A DNA stretch of 64,000 bases from Ptiloglossa arizonensis. Taxonomy: Eukaryota; Arthropoda; Insecta; Hymenoptera; Colletidae. Below are positions 21,772 to 34,601 of this stretch, in pieces. The translations under genes were made by a program, and so were the position numbers. The stretch spans positions 248,001 to 312,000 of the forward strand of contig NW_027478710.1 in assembly GCF_051014685.1 (NCBI RefSeq), in the 5' to 3' direction. Positions within the stretch are counted from its first letter, which is position 1. The number at the start of each line of letters is the position of its first letter. The notes below the pieces were generated by a model. It saw only the letters and a list, made by a program, of their open reading frames with translations, made no database searches and was not told the origin of the DNA.

Positions 21772-24700
21772 GAGATATGGGAGTTTGAAGTTAAGGAACG
21801 CTTGAGCAACCATCAAAATTTTCGCAAGTCCGATTCCCGAAACCAATAACTACAAAGGCCTAGGGGAAAAATACACATACTGTTGTAATCGGGAGAGTTT
21901 CTACTTTCAGATGCAACAGGAATTTCTCGAGTTCGTCAATCCGTTCGCGAGATATGGGAGTTTGAAGTTAAGGAATGGTTGAGAAACCATCAAAATTTTC
22001 GCTGGTCTGATAGTCGAAATCAATAACTGGAATGGCCTAGGGGAAATGTACACACACCATTGCAATCGGGCGAGTTTCTGCTTTCAGATGCAACAGGAAT
22101 TTCTCGAGTTCGTCAATCCATTCGCGAGATATGGGAGTTAGAAGTTAAGGAATGGTTGAGAAAACATCAAAATTTTCGCTGGTCTGATAGTCGAAACCAA
22201 TAACTGGAATGGCCTAGGGGAAATGTACACACACCATTGCAATCGGGCGAGTTTCTACTTTCAGATGCAACAGGAATTTCTCGAGTTCGTCAATCCATTC
22301 GCGAGATATGGGAGTTTGAAGTTAAGGAATTGTTGAGAAACCATCAAAATTTTCGCTGGTCTGATACTCGAAACCAATAACTGGAATGGCCTAGGGGAAA
22401 AGTACACATACCTTTGTAATCGGGCCACTTTCTACTTTCAGATGCAACAGGAATTTCTCAAGTTCGTCAATCCGTTCGCGAGATATGGGAGTTTGAAGTT
22501 AAGGAATGGTTGAGAAACCACCAAAATTTTCGCTGATTTGATACTCGAAACCAATAACTGGAATGGCCTAGTGGAAAAGTACACTTACCGTTGAAATCGG
22601 GCGAGTTTCTGCTTTCAGATGCAATAGGAATTTCTCGAATTCGTCAATCCGTTCGCGAGATGTGGGAGTTTGAAGTTAAGGAATGGTTGAGAAACCACCA
22701 AAATTTTCGCTGATTTGATACTCGAAACCAATAACTGGAATGGCCTAGGGGAAAAGTACACACACCATTGCAATCGGGCGAGAGTCTACTTTCAGATGCA
22801 AAAGGAATTTCTCGAGTTCGTCAATCCGTTCGCGAGATATGGGAGTTTGAAGTTAAGGAATGGTTGAGAAACCATCAAAATTTTCGCTGGTCTGATAGTC
22901 GAAACCAATAACTGGAATGGCCTAGGGGAAATGTACACACACCATTGCAATCGGGCGAGTTTCTACTTTCAGATGCAACAGGAATTTCTCGAGTTCGTCA
23001 ATCCATTCGCGAGATATGGGAGTTAGAAGTTAAGGAATGGTTGAGAAAACATCAAAATTTTCGCAAATCTGATTCCCGAAACCAATAACTACAAAGGCCT
23101 AGGTGAAAAATACACATACCTTTGTAATCGGGCCACTTTCTACTTTCAGATGCAATAGGAATTTCTCGAATTCGTCAATCCGTTCGCGAGATGTGGGAGT
23201 TTGAAGTTAAGGAATGGTTGAGAAACCATCAAAATTTTCGCTGGTCTGATTCCCGAAACCAATAACTACAAAGGCCTAGGGGAAAAATACACATACCGTT
23301 GTAATCGGGCCACTTTCTACTTTCAGATGCAACAGGAATTTCTCAAGTTCGTCAATCCGTTCGCGAGATATGGGAGTTTGAAGTTAAGGAATGGTTGAGA
23401 AACCACCAAAATTTTCGCTGATTTGATACTCGAAACCAATAACTGGAATGGCCTAGGGGAAAAGTACACACACCATTGCAATCGGGCGAGAGTCTACTTT
23501 CAGATGCAAAAGGAATTTCTCGAGTTCGTCAATCCGTTCGCGAGATATGGGAGTTGCAAGTTAAGGAACGTTTGAGAAACCATCAAAATTTTCGCAAGTC
23601 TGATACTCGAAACCAATAACTACTATGGCCTAGGGCAAAAATACACATACCTTTGTAATCGGGCGAGTCTCTGCTTTCAGATGCAACAGGAATTTCTCGA
23701 GTTCGACAATCCGTTAGCGAGGTATGGGAGTTTGAAATTAAGGAACGCTTGAGAAACCATCAAAATTTTCGCAAGTCTGATACACGAAACCAATAACTAC
23801 TATGGCCTAGGGCAAAAATACACATACCGTTGTAATCGGGCGAGTTTCTGCTTTCAGATGCAACAGGAATTTCTCGAGTTCGTCAATCCGTTCGCGAGAT
23901 ATGGGAGTTTGAAGTTAAGGAATGGTTGAGAAACCCTCAAAATTTTCGCTGGTCTGATACTCGAAACCAATCATTGGAATGGCCTAGGGGAAAAGTACAC
24001 ACACCATTGTAATCGGGCGAGTTTCTACTTTCAGATGCAACAGGAATTTCTCGAGGTCGTCAATCCGTTCGCGAGATATGGGAGTTAGAAGTTAAGGAAT
24101 GGTTGAGAAACCATAAAAATTTTCACAAGTCTGATTCCCGAAACCAATAACTACAAAGGCCTAGGGGAAAAATACACATACCGTTGTAATCGTGCGAGTT
24201 TCTACTTTCAGATGCAACAGGAATTTCTCGAGTTTGTCAATCCGTTCGCGAGATATGGGAGTTCGAAGTTAAGGAATGGTTGAGAAACCATCAAAATTTT
24301 CTCTGGTCTGATACTCGAAACCAATAACTGGAATGGCCTAGGGGAAAAGTACACACACCATTGTAATCGGGCGAGTGTCTACTTTCAGATGCAACAGGAA
24401 TTTCTCGAGTTCGTCAATCCGTACGCGAGATATGGGAGTTAGAAGTTAAGGAACGTTTGAGAAACCATCAAAATTTTCGCAAGTCTGATACTCGAAACCA
24501 ATAACTACTATTGCCTAGGGCAAAAACACACATACCTTTGTAATCGGGCGAGTCTCTGCTTTCAGATGCAACAGGAAGTTCTCGAGTTCGACAATCCGTT
24601 AGCGAGGTATGGGAGTTTGAAATTAAGGAACGCTTGAGAAACCATCAAAATTTTCGCAAGTCTGATACTCGAAACCAATAACTGGAATGGCCTAGGGGAA

Positions 24701-24780
24701 AAGTACACACACCATTGTAATCGGGCGAGTTTCTACTTTCAGATGCAACAGGAATTTGTCGAGTTCGTCAATCCGTTCGC
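21772..24780. repeat. Mosaic of 17 monomers
   Basis: Satellite only. Two GATAGTCG/GGGGAAATGTACAC units lie one monomer apart at about 22,010 and 22,188. Units with CGAGAGTCTAC and GCAAAAGGAATTTC appear near 22,780 and 23,490. The trimer AACGTTTG, GTTAGCGAGG, AACGCTTG recurs at 23,550-23,900. Confidence 0.85.
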
Positions 24781-26019
24781 GAGATATGGGAGTTTGAAGT
24801 TAAGGAATGGTTGAGAAACCATCAAAATTTTCGCTGGTCTGATAGTCGAAACCAATAACTGGAAAAGCCTAGGGGAAAAGTACACACACCATTGCAATCG
24901 GGCGAGTTTCTGCTTTCAGATGCAATAGGAATTTCTCGAGTTCGTCAATCCATTCGCGAGATATGGGAGTTTGAAGTTAAGGAATGGTTGAGAATCCATC
25001 AAAATTTTCGCAAGTCTGATACTCGAAATCAATAACTACTATGGCTTGGGGGAAAAGTACACACACCATTGTAATCGGGCGAGTGTCTACTTTCAGATGC
25101 AAAAGGAATTTCTCGAGTTCGTCAATCCGTTCGCGAGATATGGGAGTTTGAAGTTAAGGAATGGTTGAGAAACCATCAAAATTTTCGCTGGTCTGATAGT
25201 CGAAACCAATAACTGGAATGGCCTAGGGGAATAGTACACACACCATTGCAATCGGGCGAGTTTCTGCTTTCAGATGCAATAGGAATTTCTAGAGTTCGTC
25301 AATCCATTCGCGAGATATGGGAGTTTGAAGTTAAGGAATGGTTGAGAATCCATCAAAATTTTCGCAAGTCTGATACTCGAAACCAATAACTACTATGGCT
25401 TGGGGGAAAAGTACACACACTATTGTAATCGGGCGAGTGTCTACTTTCAGATGCAAAAGGAATTTCTCGAGTTCGTCAATCCGTTCGCGAGATATGGGAG
25501 TTGGAAGTTAAGGAACGTTTGAGAAACCATCAAAATTTTCGCAAGTCTGATACTCGAAACCAATAACTACTATGGCCTTGGGCAAAAATACACATACCTT
25601 TGTAATCGGGCGAGCCTCTGCTTTCAGATGCAACAGGAATTTCTCGAGTTCGACAATCCGTTAGCGAGGTATGGGAGTTTGAAATTAAGGAACGCTTGAG
25701 AAACCATCAAAATTTTCGCAAGTCTGATACTCGAAACCAATAACTACTATGGACTAGGGCAAAAATACACATACCGTTGTAATCGGGCGAGTTTCTGCTT
25801 TCAGATGCAACAGGAATTTCTCGAGTTCGTCAATCCGTTCGCGAGATATGGGAGTTTGAAGTTAAAGAATGGTTGAGAAACCCTCAAAATTTTCGCTGGT
25901 CTGATACTCGAAACCAATAACTGGAATGGCCTAGGGGAAAAGTACACACACCATTGTAATCGGGCGAGTTTCTACTTTCAGATGCAACAGGAATTTCTCG
26001 AGTTCGTCAATCCGTTCGC
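24781..26019. repeat. Seven-monomer block, copy 1
   Basis: Order of markers: CTGGAAAAGCC, CGAAATCAATAAC with CTTGGGGG, GATAGTCG with TTTCTAGAGTTC, CTTGGGGG with CACACTATTG, GTTGGAAG/AACGTTTG, AACGCTTG, then a CTGGAATGG unit. All recur exactly 1,947 bp downstream with scattered substitutions (for example GGGGAATAGTAC here, GGGGAAAAGTAC there). Confidence 0.87.
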
Positions 26020-26727
26020 GAGATATGGGAGTTTGAAGTTAAGGAATGGTTGAGAAACCATCAAAATTTTCGCTGGTCTGATACTCGAAACCAATAACTG
26101 GAATGGCCTAGGGGAAAAGTACACACACCATTGTAATCGGGCGAGTTTCTACTTTCAGATGCAACAGGAATTTGTCGAGTTCGTCAATCCGTTCGCGAGA
26201 TATGGGAGTTAGAAGTTAAGGAATGGTTGAGAAACCATCAAAATTTTCGCAAGTCTGATTCCCGAAACCAATAACTACAAAGGCCTAGGGGAAAAATACA
26301 CATACCGTTGTAATCGTGCGTGTTTCTACTTTCAGATGCAACAGGAATTTCTCGAGTTCGTCAATCCGTTCGCGAGATATGGGAGTTCGAAGTTAAGGAA
26401 TCGTTGAGAAACCATCAAAATTTTCTCTGGTCTGATACTCGAAACCAATAACTGGAATGGCCTAGGGGAAAAGTAGACACACCATTGTAATCGGGCGAGT
26501 TTCTACTTTCATTTGCAACAGGAATTTCTCGAGTTCGTCAATCCGTACGCGAGATATGGGAGTTAGAAGTTAAGGAATGGTTGAGAAACCATCAAAATTT
26601 TCGCAAGTCTGATTCCCGAAACCAATACCTACAAAGGCCTAGGGGAAAAATACACATACCGTTGTAATCGTGCGAGTTTCTACTTTCAGATGCAACAGGA
26701 ATTTCTCGAGTTCGTCAATCCGTTCGC
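26020..26727. repeat. Four spacer monomers between the seven-monomer copies
   Basis: Ordinary class units, including TCGTGCGTG, AAGTAGACACACC with CATTTGCAAC, GTACGCGAG and AATACCTACAAAGG. The order AATACCTAC after CA(G/T)TTGCAAC anticipates family C at 31,157. Confidence 0.85.
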
Positions 26728-27966
26728 GAGATATGGGAGTTTGAAGTTAAGGAATGGTTGAGAATCCATCAAAATTTTCGCTGGTCTGATAGTCGAAACC
26801 AATAACTGGAAAAGCCTAGGGGAAAAGTACACACACCATTGCAATCGGGCGAGTTTCTGCTTTCAGATGCAATAGGAATTTCTCGAGTTCGTCAATCCAT
26901 TCGCGAGATATGGGAGTTTGAAGTTAAGGAATGGTTGAGAATCCATCAAAATTTTCGTAAGTCTGATACTCGAAATCAATAACTACTATGGCTTGGGGGA
27001 AAAGTACACACACCATTGTAATCGGGCGAGTGTCTACTTTCAGATGCAAAAGGAATTTCTCGAGTTCGTCAATCCGTTCGCGAGATATGGGAGTTTGAAG
27101 TTAAGGAATGGTTGAGAAACCATCAAAATTTTCGCTGGTCTGATAGTCGAAACCAATAACTGGAATGGCCTAGGGGAAAAGTACACACACCATTGCAATC
27201 GGGCGAGTTTCTGCTTTCAGATGCAATAGGAATTTCTAGAGTTCGTCAATCCATTCGCGAGATATGGGAGTTTGAAGTTAAGGAATGGTTGAGAATCCAT
27301 CAAAATTTTCGCAAGTCTGATACTCGAAACCAATAACTACTATGGCTTGGGGGAAAAGTACACACACTATTGTAATCGGGCGAGTGTCTACTTTCAGATG
27401 CAAAAGGAATTTCTCGAGTTCGTCAATCCGTTCGCGAGATATGGGAGTTGGAAGTTAAGGAACGTTTGAGAAACCATCAAAATTTTCGCAAGTCTGATAC
27501 TCGAAACCAATAACTACTATGGCCTAGGGCAAAAATACACATACCTTTGTAATCGGGCGAGTCTCTGCTTTCAGATGCAACAGGAATTTCTCGAGTTCGA
27601 CAATCCGTTAGCGAGGTATGGGAGTTTGAAATTAAGGAACGCTTGAGAAACCATCAAAATTTTCGCAAGTCTGATACTCGAAACCAATAACTACTATGGC
27701 CTAGGGCAAAAATACACATACCGTTGTAATCGGGCGAGTTTCTGCTTTCAGATGCAACAGGAATTTCTCGAGTTCGTCAATCCGTTCGCGAGATATGGGA
27801 GTTTGAAGTTAAGGAATGGTTGAGAAACCATCAAAATTTTCGCTGGTCTGATACTCGAAACCAATAACTGGAATGGCCTACGGGAAAAGTACACACACCA
27901 TTGTAATCGGGCGAGTTTCTACTTTCAGATGCAACAGGAATTTCTCGAGTTCGTCAATCCGTTCGC
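26728..27966. repeat. Seven-monomer block, copy 2
   Basis: Copy of 24,781-26,019, ending where GTTTGAAG/CGCTGG there is replaced by GTTAGAAG/CGCAAG here. It retains the TTTCTAGAGTTC and CACACTATTG markers. CCTACGGG near 27,877 is private. Confidence 0.87.
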
Positions 27967-28497
27967 GAGGTATGGGAGTTAGAAGTTAAGGAATGGTTGA
28001 GAAACCATCAAAATTTTCGCAAGTCTGATACTCGAAACCAATAACTACTATGGCCTAGGGCAAAAATACACATACATTTGTAATCGGGCGAGTCTCTGCT
28101 TTCAGATGCAACAGGAATTTCTCGAGTTCGACAATCCGTTAGCGAGGTATGGGAGTTTGAAATTAAGGAACGCTTGAGAAAACATCAAAATTTTCGCAAG
28201 TCTGATACTCGAAACCAGTAACTACTATGGCCTAGGGCAAAAATACACATACCGTTGTAATCGGGCGAGTTTCTGCTTTCAGATGCAACAGGAATTTCTC
28301 GAGTTCGTCAATCCGTTCGCGAGATATGGGAGTTTGAAGTTAAGGAATGGTTGAGAAACCACCAAAATTTTCGCTGATTTGATACTCGAAACCAATAACT
28401 GGAATGGCCTAGGGGAAAAGTACATTTACCGTTGAAATCGGGCGAGTTTCTGCTTTCAGATGCAATAGGAATTTCTCGAAATCGTCAATCCGGTCGC
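27967..28497. repeat. Three monomers leading to +2 copy 3
   Basis: The last one is a leader unit whose CTCGAATTCG is changed to CTCGAAATCG, so it lacks the EcoRI-type site while keeping GCAATAGG and CCGGTCGC. Confidence 0.85.
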
Positions 28498-28676
28498 GAG
28501 ATATGGGAGTTGGAAGTTAAGGAATGGTTGAGAAACCATCAAAATTTATTCTCTGGTCTGATACTCGAAACCAGTAACTGGAATGGCCTAGGGGAAAAGT
28601 ACACACACCATTGTAATCGGGCGAGATTCTACTTTCAGATGCAACAGGAATTTCTCGAGTTCGTCAATCCGTTCGC
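28498..28676. repeat. +2-bp variant monomer, copy 3
   Basis: Shares CCAGTAACTGG and GGCGAGATTCTAC with copy 1 at 18,051, so these two descend from one block although they lie 10.4 kb apart. Confidence 0.92.
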
Positions 28677-29384
28677 GAGATATGGGAGTTAGAAGTTAAG
28701 GAATGGTTGAGAAACCATCAAAATTTTCGCAAGTCTGATTCCCGAAACCAATATCTTCAAAGGCCTAGGGGAAAAATACGCATACCGTTGTAATCGGTCG
28801 AGTTTCTACTTTCAGATGCAACAGGAATTTCTCGTGTTCGTGAATCTGTTCGCGAGATATGGGAGTTTGAAGTTAAGGAACGCTTGAGCAACCATCAAAA
28901 TTTTCGCAAGTCTGATTCCCGAAACCAATAACTACAAAGGCCTAGGGGAAAAATGCACATACCGTTGTAATCGGGCGAGTTTCTGCTTCGAGATGCAACA
29001 GGAATTTCTAGAGTTCGTCAATCCGTTCGCGAGATATGGCAGTTTGAAGTTAAGGAATGGTTGAGAAACCACCAAAATTTTCGCTGATTTGATACTCGAA
29101 ACCAATAACTACAAAGGCCTAGGGGAAAAATACACATACCGTTGTAATCGGGCGAGTTTCTGCTTCGAGATGCAACAGGAATTTCTCGAGTTCGTCAATC
29201 CATTCGCGAGATATGGGAGTTTGAAATTAAGGAATTGTTGAGAATCCAACAAAATTTTCGCAAGTCTGATACTCGAAACCAATAACTACTATGGCTTGGG
29301 GGAAAAGTACACACACCATTGTAATCGGGCGAGAGTCTACTTTCAGATGCAATAGGAATTTCTCGAATTCGTCAATCCGGTCGC
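28677..29384. repeat. Four monomers, three shared with 12,210-12,740; last is a hybrid
   Basis: Units with AACGCTTGAGCAACC/CTTCGAGATGC/TTTCTAGAG, ATGGCAGTTTGAAG/CTTCGAGATGC and GGAATTGTTGAG follow the order of 12,210-12,740. The last unit (29,208) starts as that class, then carries CGAGAGTCTAC and finishes as a +2 leader (GCAATAGG, CTCGAATTCG, CCGGTCGC), so an exchange breakpoint lies at about 29,340-29,352. Confidence 0.82.
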
Positions 29385-29563
29385 GAGATATGGGAGTTGG
29401 AAGTTAAGGAATGGTTGAGAAACCTTCAAAATTTATTCTCTGGTCTGATACTCGAAACCAATAACTGGAATGGCCTAGGGGAAAAGTACACACACCATTG
29501 TAATCGGGCGAGTATCTACTTTCAGATGCAACAGGAATTTCTCGAGTTCGTCAATCCGTTCGC
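29385..29563. repeat. +2-bp variant monomer, copy 4
   Basis: AACCTTC subfamily; also has CGAGTATCTAC near 29,510 and is followed by GCGATATATGG at the next junction. Confidence 0.92.
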
Positions 29564-30448
29564 GATATATGGGAGTTCGAAGTTAAGGAACGCTTGAGCA
29601 ACCATCAAAATTTTCGCAAGTCCGATTCCCGAAACCAATAACTACAAAGGCCTAGGGGAAAAATACACATACTGTTGTAATCGGGAGAGTTTCTACTTTC
29701 AGATGCAACAGGAATTTCTCGAGTTCTTCAATCCGTTCGCGAGATATGGGAGTTTGAAGTTAAGGAATGGTTGAGAAACCATCAAAATTTTCGCTGGTGT
29801 GATACTCGAAACCAATAACTACAAAGGCCTAGGGGAAAAATACACATACCGTTGTAATCGGGCGAGTTTCTACTTTCAGATGCAACAGGAATTTCTCGAG
29901 TTCGTCAATCCGTTCGCGAGATATGGGAGTTTGAAGTTAAGGAATGGTTGAGAAACCATCAAAATTTTCGCAAGTCTGATTCCCGAAACCAATAACTACA
30001 AAGGCCTAGGTGAAAAATACACATACCTTTGTAATCGGGCCACTTTCTACTTTCAGATGCAACAGGAATTTCTCAAGTTCGTCAATCCGTTCGCGAGATA
30101 TGGGAGTTTGAAGTTAAGGAATGGTTGAGAAACCACCAAAATTTTCGCTGATTTGATACTCGAAACCAATAACTGGAATGGCCTAGTGGAAAAGTACACT
30201 TACCGTTGAAATCGGGCGAGTTTCTACTTTCAGATGCAACAGGAATTTCTCGAGTTCGTCAATCCGTTCGCGAGATATGGGAGTTTGAAGTTAAGGAATG
30301 GTTGAGAAACAATCAAAATTTTCGCTGGTCTGATAGTCGAAACCAATAACTGGAATGGCCTAGGGGAAAAGTACACACACCATTGCAATCGGGCGAGTAT
30401 CTGCTTTCAGATGCAATAGGAATTTCTCGAGTTCGTCAATCCATTCGC
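29564..30448. repeat. Five mosaic monomers
   Basis: Includes TCCGATTCCCG with ACATACTGTTG and TCGGGAGAG, the unit that also follows copies 2, 5 and 6 of the +2 variant, so the +2 monomer and its right neighbour travel together. Confidence 0.85.
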
Positions 30449-31156
30449 GAGATATGGGAGTTTGAAGTTAAGGAATGGTTGAGAATCCATCAAAATTTTC
30501 GCAAGTCTGATACTCGAAACCAATAACTACTATGGCTTGGGGGAAAAGTACACTCACCATTGTAATCGGGCGAGAGTCTACTTTCAGATGCAAAAGGAAT
30601 TTCTCGAGTTCTTCAATCCGTTCGCGAGATATGGGAGTTGCAAGTTAAGGAACGTTTGAGAAACCATCAAAATTTTCGCAAGTCTGATACTCGAAACCAA
30701 TAACTACTATGGCCTAGGGCAAAAATACACATACCTTTGTAATCGGGCGAGTCTCTGCTTTCAGATGCAACAGGAATTTCTCGAGATCGTCAATCCGTTC
30801 GCGAGGTATGGGAGTTAGAAGTTAAGGAATGGTTGAGAATCCATCAAAATTTTCGCAAGTCTGATACTCGAAACCAATAACTACTATGGCTTGGGGGAAA
30901 AGTACACACACCATTGTAATCGGGCGAGAGTCTACTTTCAGATGCAAAAGGAATTTCTCGAGTTCTTCAATCCGTTCGCGAGATATGGGAGTTGCAAGTT
31001 AAGGAACGTTTGAGAAACCATCAAAATTTTCGCAAGTCTGATACTCGAAACCAATAACTACTATGGCCTAGGCCAAAAATACACATACCTTTGTAATCGG
31101 GCGAGTTTCTGCTTTCAGATGCAACAGGAATTTGTCGAGTTCGTCAATCCGTTCGC
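30449..31156. repeat. Two-monomer tandem duplication (2 x 354 bp)
   Basis: CTTGGGGG/CGAGAGTCTAC/GAGTTCTTC followed by GTTGCAAG/AACGTTTG occurs at 30,449 and again at 30,803. Differences include ACACTCACC versus ACACACACC and CTAGGGC versus CTAGGCC. Confidence 0.87.
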
Positions 31157-32041
31157 GAGGTATGGGAGTTAGAAGTTAAGGAATGGTTGAGAAACCATCA
31201 AAATTTTCGCAAGTCTGATTCCCGAAACCAATAACTACAAAGGCCTAGGGGAAAAATACACATACCGTTGTAATCGTGCGAGTTTCTACTTTCAGATGCA
31301 ACAGGAATTTCTCGAGTTCGTCAATCCGTTCGCGAGATATGGGAGTTCGAAGTTAAGGAATGGTTGAGAAACCATCAAAATTTTCTCTGGTCTGATACTC
31401 GAAACCAATAACTGGAATGGCCTAGGGGAAAAGTACACACACCATTGTAATCGGGCGAGTTTCTACTTTCAGTTGCAACAGGAATTTCTCGAGTTCGTCA
31501 ATCTGTACGCGAGATATGGGAGTTAGAAGTTAAGGAATGGTTGAGAAACCATCAAAATTTTCGCAAGTCTGATTCCCGAAACCAATACCTACAAAGGCCT
31601 AGGGGAAAAATACACATACCGTTGTAATCGGGCGAGTTTCTACTTTCAGATGCAACAGGAATTTCTCGAGTTCGTCAATCCGTTCGCGAGATATGGGAGT
31701 TTGAACTTAAGGAATGGTTGAGAATCCATCAAAATTTTCGCAAGTCTGATACTCGAAACCAATAACTACTATGGCTTGGGGGAAAAGTACACACACCATT
31801 GTAATCGGGCGAGTGTCTACTTTCAGATGCAAAAGGAATTTCTCGAGTTCGTCAATCCGTTCGCGAGATATGGGAGTTGGAAGTTAAGGAACGTTTGAGA
31901 AACCATCAAAATTTTCGCAAGTCTGATACTCGAAACCAATAACTACTATGGCCTAGGGCAAAAATACACATACCGTTGTAATCGGGCGAGTTTCTGCTTT
32001 CAGATGCAACAGGAATTTTTCGAGTTCGTCAATCCGTTCGC
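31157..32041. repeat. HOR family C, copy 1 (5 monomers, 885 bp)
   Basis: Monomer order: GAGGTATGG/GTTAGAAG with GATTCCCG and TCGTGCGAG; GTTCGAAG with TCTCTGG and CAGTTGCAAC; GTTAGAAG with AATACCTACAAAGG; GTTTGAACTTAAGG with GAATCC and CTTGGGGG; GTTGGAAG/AACGTTTG with CTAGGGC. The same ordered set is found six times in the window. Confidence 0.9.
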
Positions 32042-32926
32042 GAGGTATGGCAGTTAGAAGTTAAGGAATGGTTGAGAAACCATCAAAATTTTCGCAAGTC
32101 TGATTCCCGAAACCAATAACTACAAAGGCCTAGGGGAAAAATACACATACCGTTGTAATCGTGCGAGTTTCTACTTTCAGATGCAACAGGAATTTCTCGA
32201 GTTCGTCAATCCGCTCGCGAGATATGGGAGTTCGAAGTTAAGGAATGGTTGAGAAACCATCAAAATTTTCTCTGGTCTGATACTCGAAACCAATAACTGG
32301 AATGGCCTAGGGGAAAAGTACACACACCATTGTAATCGGGCGAGTTTCTACTTTCAGTTGCAACAGGAATTTCTCGAGTTCGTCAATCCGTACGCGAGAT
32401 ATGGGAGTTAGAAGTTAAGGAATGGTTGAGAAACCATCAAAATTTTCGCAAGTCTGATTCCCGAAACCAATACCTACAAAGGCCTAGGGGAAAAATACAC
32501 ATACCGTTGTAATCGGGCGAGTTTCTACTTTCAGATGCAACAGGAATTTCTCGAGTTCGTCAATCCGTTCGCGAGATATGGGAGTTTGAACTTAAGGAAT
32601 GGTTGAGAATCCATCAAAATTTTCTCAAGTCTGATACTCGAAACCAATAACTACTATGGCTTGGGGGAAAAGTACACACACCATTGTAATCGGGCGAGTG
32701 TCTACTTTCAGATGCAAAAGGAATTTCTCGAGTTCGTCAATCCGTTCGCGAGATATGGGAGTTGGAAGTTAAGGAACGTTTGAGAAACCATCAAAATTTT
32801 CGCAAGTCTGATACTCGAAACCAATAACTACTATGGCCTAGGGCAAAAATACACATACCGTTGTAATCGGGCGAGTTTCTGCTTTCAGATGCAATAGGAA
32901 TTTCTCGAATTCGTCAATCCGGTCGC
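32042..32926. repeat. HOR family C, copy 2
   Basis: Tandem copy of the preceding 885 bp, with private TATGGCAGTTAG, CCGCTCGCGAG and TTTTCTCAAGTC. From about 32,890 its last monomer switches to the +2 leader type (GCAATAGG, CTCGAATTCG, CCGGTCGC). Confidence 0.88.
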
Positions 32927-33537
32927 GAGATATGGGAGTTGGAAGTTAAGGAATGGTTGAGAAACCTTCAAAATTTATTCTCTGGTCTGATACTCGAAAC
33001 CAATAACTGGAATGGCCTAGGGGAAAAGTACACACACCATTGTAATCGGGCGAGTATCTACTTTCAGATGCAACAGGAATTTCTCGAGTTCGTCAATCCG
33101 TTCGCGAGATATGGGAGTTCGAAGTTAAGGAACGCTTGAGCAACCATCAAAATTTTCGCAAGTCCGATTCCCGAAACCAATAACTACAAAGGCCTAGGGG
33201 AAAAATACACATACTGTTGTAATCGGGAGAGTTTCTACTTTCAGATGCAACAGGAATTTCTCGAGTTCGTCAATCCGTTCGCGAGATATGGGAGTTTGAA
33301 GTTAAGGAATGGTTGAGAAACCATCAAAATTTTCGCTGGTCTGATAGTCGAAACCAATAACTGGAATGGCCTAGGGGAAATGTACACACACCATTGCAAT
33401 CGGGCGAGTTTCTACTTTCAGATGCAACAGGAATTTCTCGATTTCGTCAATCCATTCGCGAGATATGGGAGTTAGAAGTTAAGGAATGGTTGAGAAAACA
33501 TCAAAATTTTCGCAAGTCTGATTCCCGAAACCAATAA
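32474..33537. repeat. 6-monomer HOR of 1,064 bp, copy 1
   Basis: Overlaps the end of family C copy 2 and contains +2 copy 5. Each copy is 6 x 177 + 2 bp because of that monomer. Markers: GAACTTAAGG with TTTTCTCAAGTC, GTTGGAAG, the +2 unit, TCCGATTCCCG with ACTGTTG, GATAGTCG with CTCGATTTCG, AAAACATC. Confidence 0.9.
32927..33105. repeat. +2-bp variant monomer, copy 5
   Basis: AACCTTC subfamily, preceded by a leader with ACCGTTGTAATCGGG rather than CTTACCGTTGAAATCGGG. Confidence 0.92.
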
Positions 33538-34601
33538 CTACAAAGGCCTAGGGGAAAAATACACATACCGTTGTAATCGGGCGAGTTTCTACTTTCAGAT
33601 GCAACAGGAATTTCTCGAGTTCGTCAATCCGTTCGCGAGATATGGGAGTTTGAACTTAAGGAATGGTTGAGAATCCATCAAAATTTTCTCAAGTCTGATA
33701 CTCGAAACCAATAACTACTATGGCTTGGGGGAAAAGTACACACACCATTGTAATCGGGCGAGTGTCTACTTTCAGATGCAAAAGGAATTTCTCGAGTTCG
33801 TCAATCCGTTCGCGAGATATGGGAGTTGGAAGTTAAGGAACGTTTGAGAAACCATCAAAATTTTCGCAAGTCTGATACTCGAAACCAATAACTACTATGG
33901 CCTAGGGCAAAAATACACATACCGTTGTAATCGGGCGAGTTTCTGCTTTCAGATGCAATAGGAATTTCTCGAATTCGTCAATCCGGTCGCGAGATATGGG
34001 AGTTGGAAGTTAAGGAATGGTTGAGAAACCTTCAAAATTTATTCTCTGGTCTGATACTCGAAACCAATAACTGGAATGGCCTAGGGGAAAAGTACACACA
34101 CCATTGTAATCGGGCGAGTATCTACTTTCAGATGCAACAGGAATTTCTCGAGTTCGTCAATCCGTTCGCGAGATATGGGAGTTCGAAGTTAAGGAACGCT
34201 TGAGCAACCATCAAAATTTTCGCAAGTCCGATTCCCGAAACCAATAACTACAAAGGCCTAGGGGAAAAATACACATACTGTTGTAATCGGGAGAGTTTCT
34301 ACTTTCAGATGCAACAGGAATTTCTCGAGTTCGTCAATCCGTTCGCGAGATATGGGAGTTTGAAGTTAAGGAATGGTTGAGAAACCATCAAAATTTTCGC
34401 TGGTCTGATAGTCGAAACCAATAACTGGAATGGCCTAGGGGAAATGTACACACACCATTGCAATCGGGCGAGTTTCTACTTTCAGATGCAACAGGAATTT
34501 CTCGATTTCGTCAATCCATTCGCGAGATATGGGAGTTAGAAGTTAAGGAATGGTTGAGAAAACATCAAAATTTTCGCAAGTCTGATTCCCGAAACCAATA
34601 A
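33538..34601. repeat. 6-monomer HOR of 1,064 bp, copy 2
   Basis: Tandem copy of 32,474-33,537. The two appear identical by eye until about 34,616, where GGCCTAGGTG and ACCTTTG replace the expected sequence. Confidence 0.9.
33991..34169. repeat. +2-bp variant monomer, copy 6
   Basis: AACCTTC subfamily; duplicated with its flanks from copy 5, 1,064 bp upstream. Confidence 0.92.
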
